Shown here: positions 1-12,881 of the stretch, one piece after another
Layout of the letters: each line of letters begins with the position of its first letter
Position numbering within the stretch: the stretch's first letter is position 1
NCBI RefSeq assembly: GCF_008831285.2
Contig: NC_045150.1
Location: forward strand, 7,390,001 to 7,454,000
Direction: 5' to 3'
DNA: 64,000 nt
From: Nymphaea colorata
Taxonomy: Eukaryota > Streptophyta > Magnoliopsida > Nymphaeales > Nymphaeaceae
Program-made: the position numbers and the translations under genes
Notes under the pieces: generated by a model
Told to the model about the DNA's origin: nothing
What the model saw: the letters and a program-made list of their open reading frames with translations, nothing else
Databases searched by the model: none

Positions 1-1985
1 TCTCTTGTAAGTAGAGAATCATTTGTAAAGAAGGGCGGCATGGCTGCACCGCACTGGATTGACTCGCTATATCTGTGGTTGCCTCTCCTTAAGGCCCCCG
101 GATTTCCCAGCAACCTTGCGGCTCGGCCTGCGAAAAGGCCAGGATGCGGTTTTAAGTTTTAACTCATGACCAGTCACCTATTGGCCCAGACTCCACCAGA
201 GTTTGGAGCTTGATTCCTACTTAATAGGCTTTTTTAATTTTCCATGTTTAAGAGAGTCTGTTATCTCTTGTATTTTTTATTCTACAACAGTGATACGATA
301 GTGAATAGGCATAGGAGAACTAAACCTTGTGTAGTCATAGACACCAGGAGAACTCTGGTCTCACATAAACATTTTTTTGCGTTTTCTGCTCTTTTTTATT
401 CATTTTCTCATGATATCATTTGAAAAGAGAGACATAGATTCCTTAGTCTAAAGAAAGTGGTGGAATATTCCATTGAGAGTAAGACTCGCCAGTCTTTTCA
501 CCTGCACTTATCATTTTATTTTTTCATCTTCCAAGTGAAATGTTATGATATGTCATGGTAAAATACGACGTTGGGATTCCAAATATGACTTCTGGTTTTT
601 CACTTGCACGCAAAGCTTAGAGGTGGAAAAATTAATCTGAAAGATGGGTTATTGAGAAAATCTATTTTTTCTGTCATCATAAGTAACAGAAATTTAACTA
701 GTAAAAATGTTCTAAAAGCATAGTCCTTTTTGCAAAAAGAAGTTCAAAAATTTCGTACACTTTGCAGCATGTCTCTCTCTTGTCCTACCAAGTGATGGGT
801 AGTATAACCAGCCAAGTGATGGGTAGTATAACCAGCTGAGTTGGGTGGTGTGTTATAGTCACGTCATCAGTTCAATTCTTAGAGAGTGCTATTGAGGAAT
901 GTTGAGCTTGGAATTAGGGGTGCAATTATAGAGGTTAAGTAGACTGGTTCTTGTTCCTCCCTCTTCCTCCCATCTTCTCTCATGTCCTAATCTTTTCTTC
1001 CTTTTAGCATACCATGAGCCATATTCTGTAGACTGATTAGTTTAATGCATGCTTAAACTGGAAATAGCAACAACATTGTCTCAATTTTTTTTTTAGTTAT
1101 ATATATTTATTTATTTACTAAATCGTTAGTAGTTATGGGAAATAAAGTGTGGAGTAGATATTTGTTACACTATTTCTCCTAGTCAAGAAAGGTTTTACAA
1201 GAACATGGTTGTTCAAGAGAGTGGTTAACATCCTTTCCAGTCATATTGCCCAACAATAAACTCAGAAAAACATGCGTTCATGTGACTGGCATTTTTCATA
1301 ACTAAGCAGTATATTTTTTCGAATTTCATGATGAAATGAGTTCAATTAGTTAGGTTTGTAGCTCTATTTTTCCGTTTTAAGCTACTAGCCTTCACTAGAT
1401 TATCCCTAATGAGCATGATCTAGTTATTAAAGAGACATGGTATAAATAACTTTAACATTCATATTATAGTGGCAGAGCCAGGATTTTTTGACTGGGGGTC
1501 TTTTAAGTCACCAGCTCAGGTCTCATGTCAATACCTCATGTAAAAATGTTTGAGTTGTTACATTATAATTTTAAGCCTTCCAACGGATTTTTTAATAGCT
1601 AGTGTGTGCAGTGGCCCACACCAGCCCCGATGTATCTATGCCGCCACCATATCCCATGAGAGTAAAGGCTTGAAATTCTCTAAGAGGTGAACTGAAAAGG
1701 CGCAAATGAACAAAGACACCTTATGTATCAGTAATTAGTAAGTTGCAATATGCGTAAGCTTGTACTAAGCCTTACATTTGGTATGCACTAGAAAAGCTGG
1801 GAAGATTTCAATTTAATAGAAGTTTCAGAAATTGGGAGTCTACAAAGAAAGTCATCCACTGCCTGCAAGGGTCAAAAGGCTAAACATTGACATATTATAA
1901 GATGAGCAATTTGTAAATGTTTGGTTGTTCGTATGCCAAATAAGGAGGATGTTTCGATAATGTAAAATCTATAATTTAGGTGTCA

Positions 1986-1989
<4 letters not shown>

Positions 1990-2027
<38 letters not shown>
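1990..2027. repeat. (AT)n microsatellite
   Basis: About 19 uninterrupted TA units are seen directly. No gene is close on either side. Confidence 0.95.
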
Positions 2028-2032
<5 letters not shown>

Positions 2033-2468
2033 CAACTTATACCACAGAAACAAAATTTATTTGCATTACATAATGTTATCTCAAGAGTTAACTGGACAAA
2101 GTACTTGATTTTGCAGCTTAAGACAGTAGAATATATTGAAAAACCACTTGGGGGCATTTGAATGGCACATCATCGAATTTACTGATTTAAAAGCCAATTC
2201 ATTCACAAAGATTACTTGTATACATTGTACAGGGCAAATGAGAGAATGTTGAGATAAACCAAGCAAAATTTCCCAGTATATACAGGATAATTCCCCAACA
2301 TCCTGAACCCATATATCTGGTTGTGAACTGAGATGAGGGAGCTACAACTAATACATGGAATGGGAAGTTTGTCCTCCTCTTCTTCAAATTTGACACTTGT
2401 GTTCATTGACGACTTGTAAATGGCTGATAGAAGGACGAACAACTATTGCTGCCTGCCATGATCATAGC

Positions 2469-2920
2469 TAGGGATGTCAATATATCCGATTTAGATCAGA
2501 TATTTGACTAAACTGTTTCGAAAAAAGTTGGATATGAAAAGAAAATGAATGTCTGATTAAGAAACCAGATCAGACTTAGATTTGAGAAATGACATTCGAT
2601 TGGATTCAAATTCAGACATAGATATGCATAAATATAAAATCGGATTCAGATATGGATTCGATTTTGTTTTAAAAAAATATCCTATATCTGATGCTCTTGC
2701 ATTAAAATCAACCACATTCTGTTCAAAATTCGGATTCAAATTTGAATATAAATGTAAAAATCAGATTTAGATTGTGAAATTGGATTTCAGATCCAAATTC
2801 AGATACAACTGTTCTTTGTTTATATTTAAATCTGAATTCCAATCAAAATATGTGAATATCCATAAAAGCAATCATGGTTAAGAATGTATTAGATTCAGCT
2901 CTGATCCATTGACATCCGTA
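2469..2920. mobile_element. hAT-like MITE, 'GGGATGTCAAT' family, copy 1
   Basis: The left end reads TAGGGATGTCAATATATCC and the right end, reverse-complemented, reads TACGGATGTCAATGGATC, so the element has imperfect terminal inverted repeats of about 13 bp. The inside is AT-rich, with many 'tcagat'/'gatttag' motifs and no transposase. The flanking 8 bp do not match, so any target-site duplication has decayed or the ends are slightly misplaced. Two related copies lie at about 52.95-53.3 kb (same strand) and 56.8-57.18 kb (opposite strand). hAT membership is inferred from the TA(G)GG-type terminus. Confidence 0.6.
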
Positions 2921-3137
2921 CCCTGTCAGCCTTCTGTTTGGCTATGTTCGTTTGTTTTCTGCATTCAGCTGTTGCCATCATGCAGAGATTGCTTTAATTC
3001 CACGGTGATCACCGAAGAGTGAGACAGCCTTTGATTGAAATGGTAGAAAAGGAAAAAGGAAAAGAAAAAGCAAGAGTCATTATCTTCACCATCGCTCTCC
3101 ATGTGGTTGTGTGTCACTATAATAGTAGGGGCGCGGG

Positions 3138-3138
<1 letters not shown>

Positions 3139-3194
<56 letters not shown>

Positions 3195-3213
3195 AGAGAG
3201 AGAGAGAGAGAGA
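3139..3213. repeat. Compound microsatellite (CA)n(AT)n(AG)n
   Basis: CA units at 3139-3148, AT units at about 3149-3190 and AG units at about 3193-3213 follow each other directly. Confidence 0.95.
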
Positions 3214-3984
3214 TCCCATGACTCTAATGCCGGGGTTATTGATTCAGCAAGTTGACTCCTCAACTCGATCGAATATTCAGATAACCTTAATGTATTTTTA
3301 CTGCAGCCAAATCTAATGATTTCCGGTGAGTCAGGGCGAGGTAGAGGTGAGTCGGATTGAATCAGGTTGAGTTGGGGATGAGGAGCGAGTCAGCCCAAAC
3401 CTTGAATTGTAGCCGGAATTATCGGTGACCTCAGCTGACCCGAGTCAGCTTGGGGAGTTTGCCAAACTATGCATAGAAACGCTTGGATGCCAATCTGTTG
3501 GGGATTATTGTGTAGGAAGGTTCACTTAGAAAACGAACTTTAATTCGTTGTCCGCCACCAAACGCTGCCCCTCATACCTATTTGGTAGCCAACATCAGCT
3601 TGCCCTGGCTTTCCATTTCCCTACTTAACTTTAGGTCCATAAACGGTTGAAAGAAAAATAAGAAGACAAAAAGACATGTCATTTTGTTCATCTAATAAGC
3701 TACTCTCATGAGTGAACTGTATGGCTTTGAATAGCCAAGAGCCACAATTTGATGACTCTATACTTCGATCACACTAAATTTAATATGTATTACACCATAT
3801 TTAATATATGCACCTAATACATTTGTCTGTGTGGGTGTTGGGTGCAAATGAAGGTCACGCAAAGTTGTGGTATATTATCCAAGAAACATGCTTTTAGTGT
3901 TGAATTCTTGGCCGATCAAGGCCGCTCTGTTGAGAGTCAGGTGCGACTCATATGGTTTTTCTTTTTAGAGAACCTTGGAAAAAT

Positions 3985-4094
3985 CCCCAGGGGGTCTTAT
4001 TTGGTATCAGGACATTTTGTAACTACAATATATTGGTTTCCCCAGGGGGTCTTATTTGGTATCAGGACATTTTGTAACTACAATATATTGGTTG
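3985..4094. repeat. 55-bp tandem duplication
   Basis: Two adjacent, nearly identical copies start with 'ccccagggggtcttatttgg' at 3985 and 4040. High identity suggests a recent duplication. No gene is attached to it. Confidence 0.9.
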
Positions 4095-4609
4095 CTCATG
4101 AAAGGCTACAAGCATCTATGTATGTTTAAGCTATTCATTAAAACGGCCACGGAGTTTAGCCCATGCGGCTGGGAGTTGAACTTGGACTTTGCAGAATTCA
4201 ATTCAGGCGGATTGTGCCTGATAAAACTAGTAGGAATCTGCTTAAGCCTAGCTTGCCATTGAATTAAAAAAAATATAGATAAACTTATGAATCTATGCTT
4301 ACTTAGAATCATCAATAACAATGCTCTGCCCATTTATCTGGAAATTCTCTGAGGCTTTCAGGCATGAAAAGTTCGGCCTAACATAGAAATAAGACTTGGG
4401 TCTTGACGAACACCGTCTATTATAAGACTTACATACCGGCTTTTATCCTAAAATGAGAAGACAAATGCAGAGCACCATCCGACTGAAAGATGAAGTTGAA
4501 GAAGGCTACTACCCGTTATTCCAATTGATACTAACCAGAACGAAATGCTTCCCGAAGAGATTAAAAAGCCGATCAGTTGAAAACTTAAATGAGTCGCTAG
4601 AGTTTGATA

Positions 4610-5130
4610 AACTTTCTGCATGAGAAAGACTTCGATCCCTTTTGACATCATAAAGATTTTATTCTTTGATCGTTGTTTATCCCATCTAGATAACCTGTAA
4701 CTGACCAAGATTTCTTTCACAGGAAAAGGGATGATGTTTGGATGGCTTATCCAGTATAAATTCTGTATGAGACTATGACTCTGTGGTAGGCATGAAAGGG
4801 TCGTTGATTCTTTGATATTTGATAAAGCTCCTGCATGAGAAAAACTTCGATCTCTTTTGAGTCTTGACAGTCGTTGATCATATAGATGACCTGTAACTGA
4901 CTAAGATTCCTTTCACAGGCAAAAGGATGATCTTTTGATGGCTTATCCAGTATGAATTCTGAGACGAGACTATGACTCTGGCAGATATGATCTGAGGGCT
5001 ATGATCTCCTTTGACCCTATGGATAACCTGTAACTGCCCAAGATTCCTTTCACAGGAAAAGGGATGATCTTTTAATGGTTTATCATGTATAGATTCTGTA
5101 TAAGACTATGACTCTGTGGAAGATATGATC
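4610..5130. repeat. Diverged direct repeats
   Basis: The block 'gataacctgtaactg...cttatccagtat...gactatgactctg' appears three times, near 4688, 4885 and 5025. The segment 'ctgcatgagaaa.acttcgatc.cttttga' appears near 4617 and 4832. The copies differ in length and sequence, so this is an old tandem expansion. No coding frame runs through it. Confidence 0.75.
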
Positions 5131-5883
5131 TGGGGGGCTACCATCTCCTGTTATAGAACATCCTCAGCAGCATTCTTTTCTTTGAATTGTAAATAGAGAT
5201 TTAGCAGGAACTGCGCACGTAAAGACTTCTCTGCAGACAAGATGTTACATTCAAATGGGTTACTGGGTAGGAAAAGCTCAGCGGCGTTTTACCAATTATA
5301 GAGCGCCAATGAGAGAAAAATAAACAGTTGGGACCCTCCCAAGAAAGACTCTTCATTGGGTCAACATAACTACCAGAGCCAATTTTGCCTTCCTTGAATG
5401 GTTCCACAGAAAGTAGTTGGTTTTGGTGGGTGGACCATCACCGGGAATGGCTGATGCAGCGTGCCGGCAGGAGTCCATTGTCGCCTCCCATCCTAAAGAT
5501 GGACGTCTCTCAACAGTGCCGGGCCCATGAAAATGCACTGTGGACTTGAACGTTGCCAGGTTCCAATTGCAGGTTGCATCTTTGTTGCTGTCATGGATCT
5601 CTCAAGTTGGCCCACGCGCAAATTTGAATTGAAAGTTGAAAAAGAAAAAGCCAACAAGATTGACCACAACCAAAGCGACAGCATTTAAGAGGAAGCCGAC
5701 GGACTACGTGTCATTTTGACTTGCCGACTGCCCTCGACGCATGAATTGAGGCCGGCGGAGGAAGGGGACTGGAAGGGGGAGGAGGGGAAGCAGGAGGAGG
5801 AGACGGTGAGAGTATTTCTATTTATTAAAAACAGAAGATAAAGTCATATCTCTCCCTCTCGTCTTCTTTATAACTACTATTGC

Positions 5884-5890
5884 TATATAA
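5884..5890 (+). promoter_or_regulatory. Probable TATA box of the alpha/beta-hydrolase gene
   Basis: TATATAA lies about 290 bp before the start codon and is followed by a CT-rich leader (about 5911-5935) of the kind often found in plant 5' untranslated regions. The transcription start is inferred to lie around 5915-5925; nothing in the sequence fixes it exactly. Confidence 0.5.
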
Positions 5891-6177
5891 GGAAGAAGAT
5901 ATCTCCCTCTCTCTCTCTCTTTCTCGCTCTCTCTCCTGTGAAGGGAAGAAGGGAGGGCGAACACAAATTCACCGCATTTCCTCTTCGAATTTCCAATTTT
6001 GAAAGCGCAACCTTATAGGCTTATACCGATGAATACGAAACAAGACGATTCTGAAAGAGTGAAATCTATCTAATTATAAGAGCCTCTCTCTCTCTCTCTC
6101 AAGGCCAGGGAAAGAAACGACACATCCAAAATTTACCTCAGAATAACCCGTCCACTTCCCGCTCTCTCTGTGGAAAG

Positions 6178-6303
6178 ATGCCATTCTGCGAGTTGAGCAA
6201 GTATCAGACAGCAGAGGATGGATCAATATCCACCAATGGGTTGAAAATTTTCTACCAGACATATGGTCGTGGATTCACCAAGGTCCTCCTCATAATCGGT
6301 ACG

Positions 6304-6339
<36 letters not shown>

Positions 6340-7162
6340 GGTGATGGGCGTCATGTTTTTGCGAATTCTTGTGTAGGTTTGGCAGGCACCCATGATTCAT
6401 GGGGTCCTCAGATCAGAGGATTGACAGGAACAGACACGCCCAACAACCAAGAATGTCAACAACAACCGCCTCGATTGGTGGCCGTTGATCCTGAATCCAA
6501 CGTCTCGGAAGATGGTGATGGCGGGGATGGTGGTGCATCCATCCTTGCTGATTATGGCATTGAGGTGTGTAGTTTTGACAATCGTGGGGTTGGTCGGAGC
6601 TCTGTGCCTAAAGACAAAGGCATGTACAAGTAAGTATAGGTTTCCTGAGTCACATTTTTTTGGTAGATTTTTGTTCGGTATTGTTCACGGACATGATTGT
6701 ATATTGCCGTTTTTTTCTAGTCACATTTATGTGATTGATCTTTTGGATGAAAAAAAGCCTTGGTACGCGATTCATTGAGTGCTTCTGATTTGGTGCGAGG
6801 CTAATGCTTATAACGTCGTCCATATAATTTTTAAATTCATGGCGGATTCTTTTTAATCCTTCGTTTCTTATTCTTTTGATATTGTTTCCCTCAAAACTTT
6901 GATTACAGAATCTTTGAACAATAACAGTTCGCTCAAGTTTCCTTTTTAGTCTTTCTTATTGGTTTCTGTAGATAGATGATAGATCCTAATGAAATAACAG
7001 GTTATGGCTCACTAGAATTAGAGCCATAAACCAGATTTCAGTTTCTGATTCTCGTCTTGTGCCATTTCTTTTTTCATTCTGTTGGGTTTTCTTGCTCCGA
7101 TGTGAAAGAACATATGGGTTCATGACAGACTCAAAATGAACTGTAATTTGTGAAGAACATTT

Positions 7163-7203
<41 letters not shown>

Positions 7204-10200
7204 GTGCTAATGTCCGTCTTATTGCATATTATTTTGATGTTCACACATTTGAATAGAGTTTTGGCTTGTGTAAAGACAAGCTGTTCATCAAACGAGGCAA
7301 AATTTTCTCTGTATCTTGCTATTCTGCCTTCCACGCTTCCCAACTTCTCGGTTCTCATCATGCTAAAGCTGAAAGAGCTATCTGTAGCTTAATTATCATT
7401 TTCCGCAAGTTTACATCATGCTCTTTCATAAATGATTACATGAATCCTATTTCTAAAAGGACTTAAGTTACATTGTATGGTAAAAGTGTTCATGTTCTTA
7501 TTTTTGACAGCACAACCATCATGGCGAAGGATGCCTTAGCCCTCATGGATCATTTAGGCTGGAAGAAAGCTCACGTCTTTGGACATTCAATGGGTGAGTA
7601 TGTGGTCTCTTGATACTTTCAGGCGTTGTTTAGTATGATGAAGGTCTCAATATTAAGTTATTAACCATGAATGCTAAAATACCCAAGTGTTGCACCATGC
7701 TGGCATTGGCTTGCATCCATGTTAATTTACTATGAGTTGACAATGCAGATGGCGGCATTAATTTGTGTCTAAAATACTTAAACCTCTTAAAAACTTTGAA
7801 GCTCGCCACTGAAGTATCTTTTGTTCCGAAATGTGAATCTGTGGATATTTATTGCTTTAGCAAAATTGCACATTTTGGAGAATGGGAAGCTTGCTAACTC
7901 CAATTTGGAAACTGAATTCTGGGATTGCATGCATCATTGCATCCATTGCTTTAAGGAAAGCGCACATTAAGATGACAGGAAGGGTTTGTCCCAATTTGGA
8001 AACCAAATTTTTGCAGGAGAAACCATATGTACCTTTCAAAAGTTATATGTTCTTATGATGCCTACCTCCCTGATGAATAGCTTCTGACAAAAGAAAGATG
8101 GAAAAAATGTTCAAGTAAATTAACTAAATACGTAATACTCGTTGTATCCTTAACGTCTCATTCATCCTGGCTCATATTTCATGCTTCCCAAACCCATTGT
8201 TTAACTGTGGTTGGTATTCATATGATTTTCAATTCAAAATTTTGGTCGAGTCTGCCTTCCGGAGCTGATTTCAATGGTTGGCCATCATACACTGAAATTC
8301 TATGAAAGCGTTCTGTTGAGATATAGTTCTGAGAGGATATAATCATTAAATGCATTGTGGCATTTTTTTTCTAAACTGTTCTTTCCGTCAAAACAGGTGC
8401 CATGATAGCCAGCAAAGTAGCATCTATTGCACCAGGCAGAGTTTTGTCGTTGGCGTTACTAAATGCAACGGGTGGAGGTTTTGAATGCTTCCCTAGGGTA
8501 AGTTTGTGACTTGTTCTTTGGAAAATTGAGTGCCAGTGCAATGTGAAGAGGGGAATTTCTTGTGGCGTGTAGTCTGATGTACACGCATAAGAAGTGATCC
8601 AACATCATATTACAGATACACTACATAGTGACAAAGATTTCACATGCCTTAGTTGCACGATGTTTCTTCTTATGATAATCTCATGAAAGTGGGAGGAAAA
8701 TGCTGACATAATCAATCCAATATATTCAATATGGACCAGCTAAGGATAAGTGATTCCCTTATGAGATTCAAGCACAAACAGACTATTCCAGAACTATTAG
8801 AGTATGAACATGTCTGCCATTCTTTGGAGTTTCTTAGTGATCTAAGGTCTTTTTTGCCGGTAGGATCATTGGAAGTTTTCTTGCTATAATTCTTCTTCAT
8901 GTGGATGCTCCTTTTTCTTCAGCTTTCTGAATCTCCTCCACTCATTTGCTTCTCTTTGACTTGGCTTTGTCCCTAGAACCCTTGCTTTAGCGCTACTTAT
9001 AAGTTAAGGGTGTCTATCCCTTTATGTTCTTCCCTAACGCTGGATACTGCATACTTGTGTGAAATGGAAAGGGGGATATAATAAAGCTCTCTGAAGGTTC
9101 CTTATACCTAAAAGAAGGCTTGAAAATGGTTTTTTTGTCGACCTGCAAAGAGTAATAAACTCCTTATTAGTCTGGGAAACGTTGAAGGACATGATCTGGT
9201 GGACGAATGCAGTCTGCTTGTAGATTTGGGAATAGGATTCTTCTCTGTTATTTTTCATCAAGGCCACTTGAGAGTGGGTGAGAAATTGGTGCCTGTAACT
9301 TGATAAGCAGCAAGTGAAACTAGAAAAGTAGAAACGGCTGCAACACTTGTTGTGTTCACATGGACATGCATTTGTGTTGATTTTGGCAAACAGGTTTCTA
9401 GTAGTTTTGCACATACAGTAAACAAATGGTTGCGTTCGAATGTGTGTGAGTTGGTGAGAGGAAACTGATGAGATTGAAATTGTGATTTGCAGCCTGTAAT
9501 TTATGGAAATATTTCAATATGATGAATTCATTGTCGAGCATATTCTAATTTGACTTTTCTTATGCTATTTCCACATGTAGATTGACAGAAAATTTGTGTC
9601 GGTTGCAATCCGTTTCTTGAAGGCAAAGACTCCTGAGCAAAGAGCTGCAGTTGATTTAGATACCCATTATACAGAGGTGAGCAAAGAGCTGCATTCATGT
9701 GCCTCGCCATACCTGTTTTACTTGCCATAGTATGTTTTCATAGCAGTAGAACTGCTTCTGGACATAATGCTCCAAATCATGCAAATAAATTAATCATTTC
9801 TTTAGTTGCTTTTTGCATCGAGATTCATGCATAATGCCGAGTAAGTTTATTTTGCCTCCAAAATATGATTTACTCTCTGATATTGGCAAGGACTATATCA
9901 TAAAGCAAGCCCAAACTTGGGATTCCCTCGCTATGCATCCAAAACGACAATGTCAGTCGCTATTTTCAACTGGTAAGAAAACTTAACAGCATTTGGTGAA
10001 TTCTATATGTGGCTAGGTTCAGAACATGATCTGTAACCCTTCAAATGCACAAAATGGGACAGTTGCTTAAGGACATAATGTAACACTAATTCTATCTTTG
10101 CTTAAGGCCATGTGAAAATTTCTTTAGCTTTCCACTTCTGAGACAGTTACTGATATGCACCCAGGACAAAAATTAGTGCATCAAGACACTCAAAACCACC

Positions 10201-10450
10201 GTTCCTTACTGGCTACCTCTCTGATTTCTTCTAGCATTTTCTTTTATAAAGTTTTCAGGCCATACCATGTGGGTGATTTCCCTATCTGTTTGCGATGTCC
10301 TTGCTCTCAAATTCACAAGCAAAGTCTAGATTTACGTATAAAAGCATGGTTAACATACTCAAGATCCTCTTGCTAATTTCCTTTATCATTGTTTTGGTTC
10401 TTGACATGGTTTCAGTCCAGCCTCCTTGCTCAGCATGCTGTATTGCATGC

Positions 10451-10492
<42 letters not shown>

Positions 10493-12881
10493 TTAAGGGA
10501 AATACAAAAAGAGAAAAGGTTTGTGCATGTTTAAAGCAAAGCCTCCAAGGGATTGAAAAAAAAACATTATACGGTTTTCTTTTTCTAAACCCAGGACTCT
10601 TCTTCCTGCTTCTACTTAATTTTAGGCTTATTTGTTTTGCCTTTCATATGTATAAAGTCACGTTGGCTTGGTACTGTAAGTATGATGCCTTCGCGTGTCT
10701 TGATTTCAAACTATCTATCCACTAGCTATGAAACTAATTAGTGCCTTCTCTTTGCATCTAGTCCCCCATTACAATCTTCAGCTTGTATTTGCAGGAATAT
10801 CTGAATGAAAAGGTTGGAAACCACACCAGAAGGGACCTTTTACACCAGGTACGGGCAAAGTACTGGATGCACTATTTTGGCCAAGCTGCAGTTGTACCAA
10901 GAATGCTGAAGTTTTTTAAAGGTCTTTCTAGTTCATGCATGAAGATCTAGGAAATAGTTTGTTGAATTTTGTGCATAGATAATGGGCCAGTCTATCATAT
11001 GATCTTGCTCAGGCGCTGAAAAAAACTCTAGTGATATCAGTTCAGTTCTGTTAGTGACGCAGAAATAATTTCCCAAAATTTTCATAGAATTAGAATCCAT
11101 CAAAGGAGTAAACATAATAAAAAAAAAGTCGATTTCAGTACAATATCTTAAACTGAAGTTAAGTCAAACAAGTGGACTAACATATACTTGGACTTCCTGC
11201 TGGTCATATAAGAAATCGTTGCTTCATCTCTATATTATTTGATAGAGGCTTGATTTGTCAAAAAACAAAATTTCATTTTGGCAATATTTTCACATATCAC
11301 AATGAATTCCTTTTTTTCTGTCAGTTATTTTTTGTGATATTATTGTGATATTTTGAATAGACCGTAAAATTTCGGTTGTTTTTGAAATTATCATAGATAT
11401 TTGTGACAATGTGGTTAAAGTATCTGGACTGAACTCCAGAGATTGTTTATTTCGTAGTCACACAAACTGCTTGAATGTGAGATTCAAGCTGAGGGTCTCT
11501 CATCATGAAAAGACCACAGATGAACTTACCTTCACAATTAAAATGTGTTCCAGGAGTATGTGAAGGGCATCTCCTCTACCGGCATGCAATCGAACCATGG
11601 TTTTGAAGGACAAGTGAATGCTTGCTGGATGCACAAAATAACATCAAAGGAGTATGACATTGTCCGCTCGTCTGGTTTTCTTGTTTCAATCATTCATGGC
11701 AGGTTGGTTAGTTACTGAAACTTTTTACTGCAAACTGTTTCTTTTAATAATGTCCCGCAGCCACCATCTATTGCATTTAGACAAATACATCTAAAACCAA
11801 GTAGATATTATCTGATGGAGTGCATGTCAAAATGGTTTACTAACCAGTGGTCCCATTTACCGTTGTTCAAGGGATTGAAACTTTTTGGCCTGATTTTGGC
11901 AGGGATGACATAATTGCTCAAATTTCTCATGCAAGAAGAATAGCAAAGAAGTTATATCCTGTAGCCAGAATGGTAGAACTCCACGGTGCCCATCTGGTGA
12001 GCCACGAGAGACCTGAGGAGGTAAGTTAGCATTTTGTTCTTTTACAAACAACCCTTTGTAGAAAAGGTCGAGTGAGTGAGACGTTTTAACTGTCACAAGG
12101 AAATATTTCTTTTTCACTTGATTTCCTTTAATTAGTGGAATTTTTTTTTTCTGTATTAATGGATGTGTTGATAGGGGTAATACTACAATTTTTCCAAATG
12201 TGTCCATTTCTTCTTTGGTTCTTCAATTTTATCAAAAAAATAAAAATCTATAAATTCGCATTAAGACTCGTTTGTGAAAGGTAACATTAATACCTCAGCT
12301 TGTAGGGGTTGATTATCAACTTTTCGCTGAAGCCTTCAGGCACTTTCTCAACCCAAAGCTATTCAAGTACTTACCTTTTGTAACTGCTAGAGTACCCCAG
12401 TTTCACTTGGTTGCTCCTAGTTACTATTTAGAACTACAAATTCCTGCATCGTATCTGTACAGCGTCCAAGATAGTGTTCCATTATTTGTTTATCATGTAG
12501 TCATGCTTCATTCGATGTCTTTTCAGGTGAATGAAGCTCTAATGGATTTAATCAAGGCCTCAGAATCTAAGTTGGATGCAGATGAATGGACTAACTTGTG
12601 CAATATTCAAACAAGTGAGTATGCTTATACTAGCGAGAGAGGGGAGAGTACTGAAACTATGTCCACTCACATCTTTTGCCATGTCAATAGGTCGGGAGAT
12701 GACAACACTGACATGGATTAGGAGGACAAGTGGAAGCTGTTCAAGCAGTATGCTGGAATTGATTATGAAGCTACAGCTTGTATTATTGTACTTTTTTGGC
12801 CTATTTTTGTTGCTGTTACAGCATGGGAAAAAGTTATTTCAGAACCTAAAGCCAATGAGAATTGCAGCTGCAGCATCATAA
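6178..12881 (+). CDS. Alpha/beta-hydrolase fold protein with C-terminal membrane anchor
   Basis: Exons: 6178-6298, 6377-6629, 7511-7593, 8397-8497, 9581-9676, 10795-10848, 11554-11702, 11903-12020, 12527-12614, 12691-12881. They join in phase to 417 aa with GT-AG introns throughout. Visible in the protein: start MPFCELSKYQ; first strand and oxyanion region 'VLLIIGLAGTHDSWGPQ' (about 36-52); a low-complexity acidic loop (about 63-90); 'CSFDNRGVGRSS'; nucleophile elbow G-H-S-M-G with Ser151 spanning the exon 3/4 junction; the likely acid Asp287 or Asp288 in 'GRDDIIAQ'; and the likely catalytic His316 in 'HGAHLVSHER'. A hydrophobic stretch at about 382-397 suggests a tail anchor. The order and spacing fit a plant hydrolase family of unassigned substrate, sometimes annotated as RutD-like. 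The start is the first ATG after the leader and is followed directly by the conserved N-terminus. Intron 9 is only 76 bp and stays open if retained. The substrate cannot be read from sequence. Confidence 0.88.
6307..6335. repeat. (CT)n tract inside the 78-bp first intron
   Basis: The tract fills more than a third of intron 1 (6299-6376), between its donor and acceptor. Similar CT tracts lie in the leader at about 5911-5935 and 6081-6100, and a longer one in intron 2 at 7166-7201. Length variation here could affect splicing of this very short intron; that is inference. Confidence 0.9.
7166..7201. repeat. (CT)n microsatellite in hydrolase intron 2
   Basis: About 18 CT units are visible directly. 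The tract lies more than 300 bp upstream of the exon 3 acceptor. Confidence 0.95.
10454..10490. repeat. Poly-A tract in hydrolase intron 5
   Basis: An uninterrupted run of about 37 A, followed by an A/G-rich stretch. It could be the 3' tail of a retroposed sequence on the plus strand, since 'attgcatgcatt' precedes it, but I see no body with recognisable ends or target-site duplication. Confidence 0.9.

Larger units (their letters stand above)
1..5880. other. Intergenic region with repeats, no gene recognised
   Basis: No open frame here resembles a known protein, and I could not chain exons. The stretch holds fragments of a dispersed repeat ('tggcagagccagg' at about 1470 and 'gcccacaccagcccc' at about 1613), an (AT)n tract near 1990-2027, a hAT-like MITE at 2469-2920, a CA/AT/AG compound microsatellite at 3139-3213, a 55-bp duplication at 3985-4094, and diverged direct repeats at 4610-5130. 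The last 150 bp before 5880 become purine-rich and lead into the promoter of the hydrolase gene. Confidence 0.6.
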
